5,287 nt of DNA, from the NCBI GenBank assembly GCA_026193675.1, contig JAPHSO010000302.1, positions 1 to 5,287 on the forward strand. The letters run 5' to 3'. Below, piece after piece: positions 5,284-5,287 of this stretch. Position 1 is the stretch's first letter, and each line of letters opens with the position of its first letter. The notes below the pieces were generated by a model. That model was not told the origin of the DNA. It searched no databases and saw only the letters and a list, made by a program, of their open reading frames with translations. Position numbers and translations under genes: made by a program. Source of the stretch: Gammaproteobacteria bacterium. Its GTDB lineage: Bacteria > Pseudomonadota > Gammaproteobacteria > Thiohalomonadales > Thiohalomonadaceae.

Positions 5284-5287
5284 CTCC
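5284..5287 (-). promoter_or_regulatory. Ribosome binding site of the cupin gene
   Basis: GGAG on the minus strand lies 7 bases before the ATG at 5276, at the very edge of the window. It supports that start codon. Confidence 0.6.

Overview
This window reads as ordinary, densely packed chromosome of a gammaproteobacterium. RNase T, a RumA-type RlmD, a CysM with the thiosulfate-type RRW motif, RsmJ and a CCA-encoding tRNA-Pro(GGG) together fit that class. I cannot place the organism further. A free-living or symbiotic sulfur-oxidising lineage is possible, but nothing here proves it. I see no insertion sequence, integrase, CRISPR array or phage gene, and no gene-free stretch longer than about 105 bases.

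Layout from left to right. The 3' part of rnt (+) runs in from the left edge and converges on rlmD (-), with paired hairpins at the junction. cysM and rlmD form a minus-strand pair 24 bases apart, cysM first. A 106-base divergent promoter region separates cysM from a plus-strand pair. That pair is a stand-alone histidine phosphotransfer (HPt) protein followed, with a 20-base overlap, by an exported SH3/YkuD L,D-transpeptidase. rsmJ (-) converges on the transpeptidase. tRNA-Pro(GGG) (+) lies upstream of rsmJ and points away from it. A small Cupin_3 gene (-) converges on the tRNA, and a strong 12-bp hairpin is shared between the cupin's last codons and the region downstream of the tRNA.

Functionally, much of the window concerns stable RNA: 3'-end trimming (RNase T), 23S rRNA m5U1939 (RlmD), 16S rRNA m2G1516 (RsmJ) and a tRNA. 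The rest is cysteine synthesis, one phosphorelay intermediate and cell-wall cross-linking.

The most noteworthy observation is the HPt gene. In several gammaproteobacteria the barA/gacS hybrid kinase is encoded close to cysM and/or rlmD. Here a 113-residue protein resembling only the C-terminal HPt domain of BarA/GacS sits next to cysM, with its own promoter and ribosome binding site, and overlaps a cell-wall enzyme gene. relA, which often follows rlmD, is also absent from its usual place. I do not find a convincing new multi-gene system.
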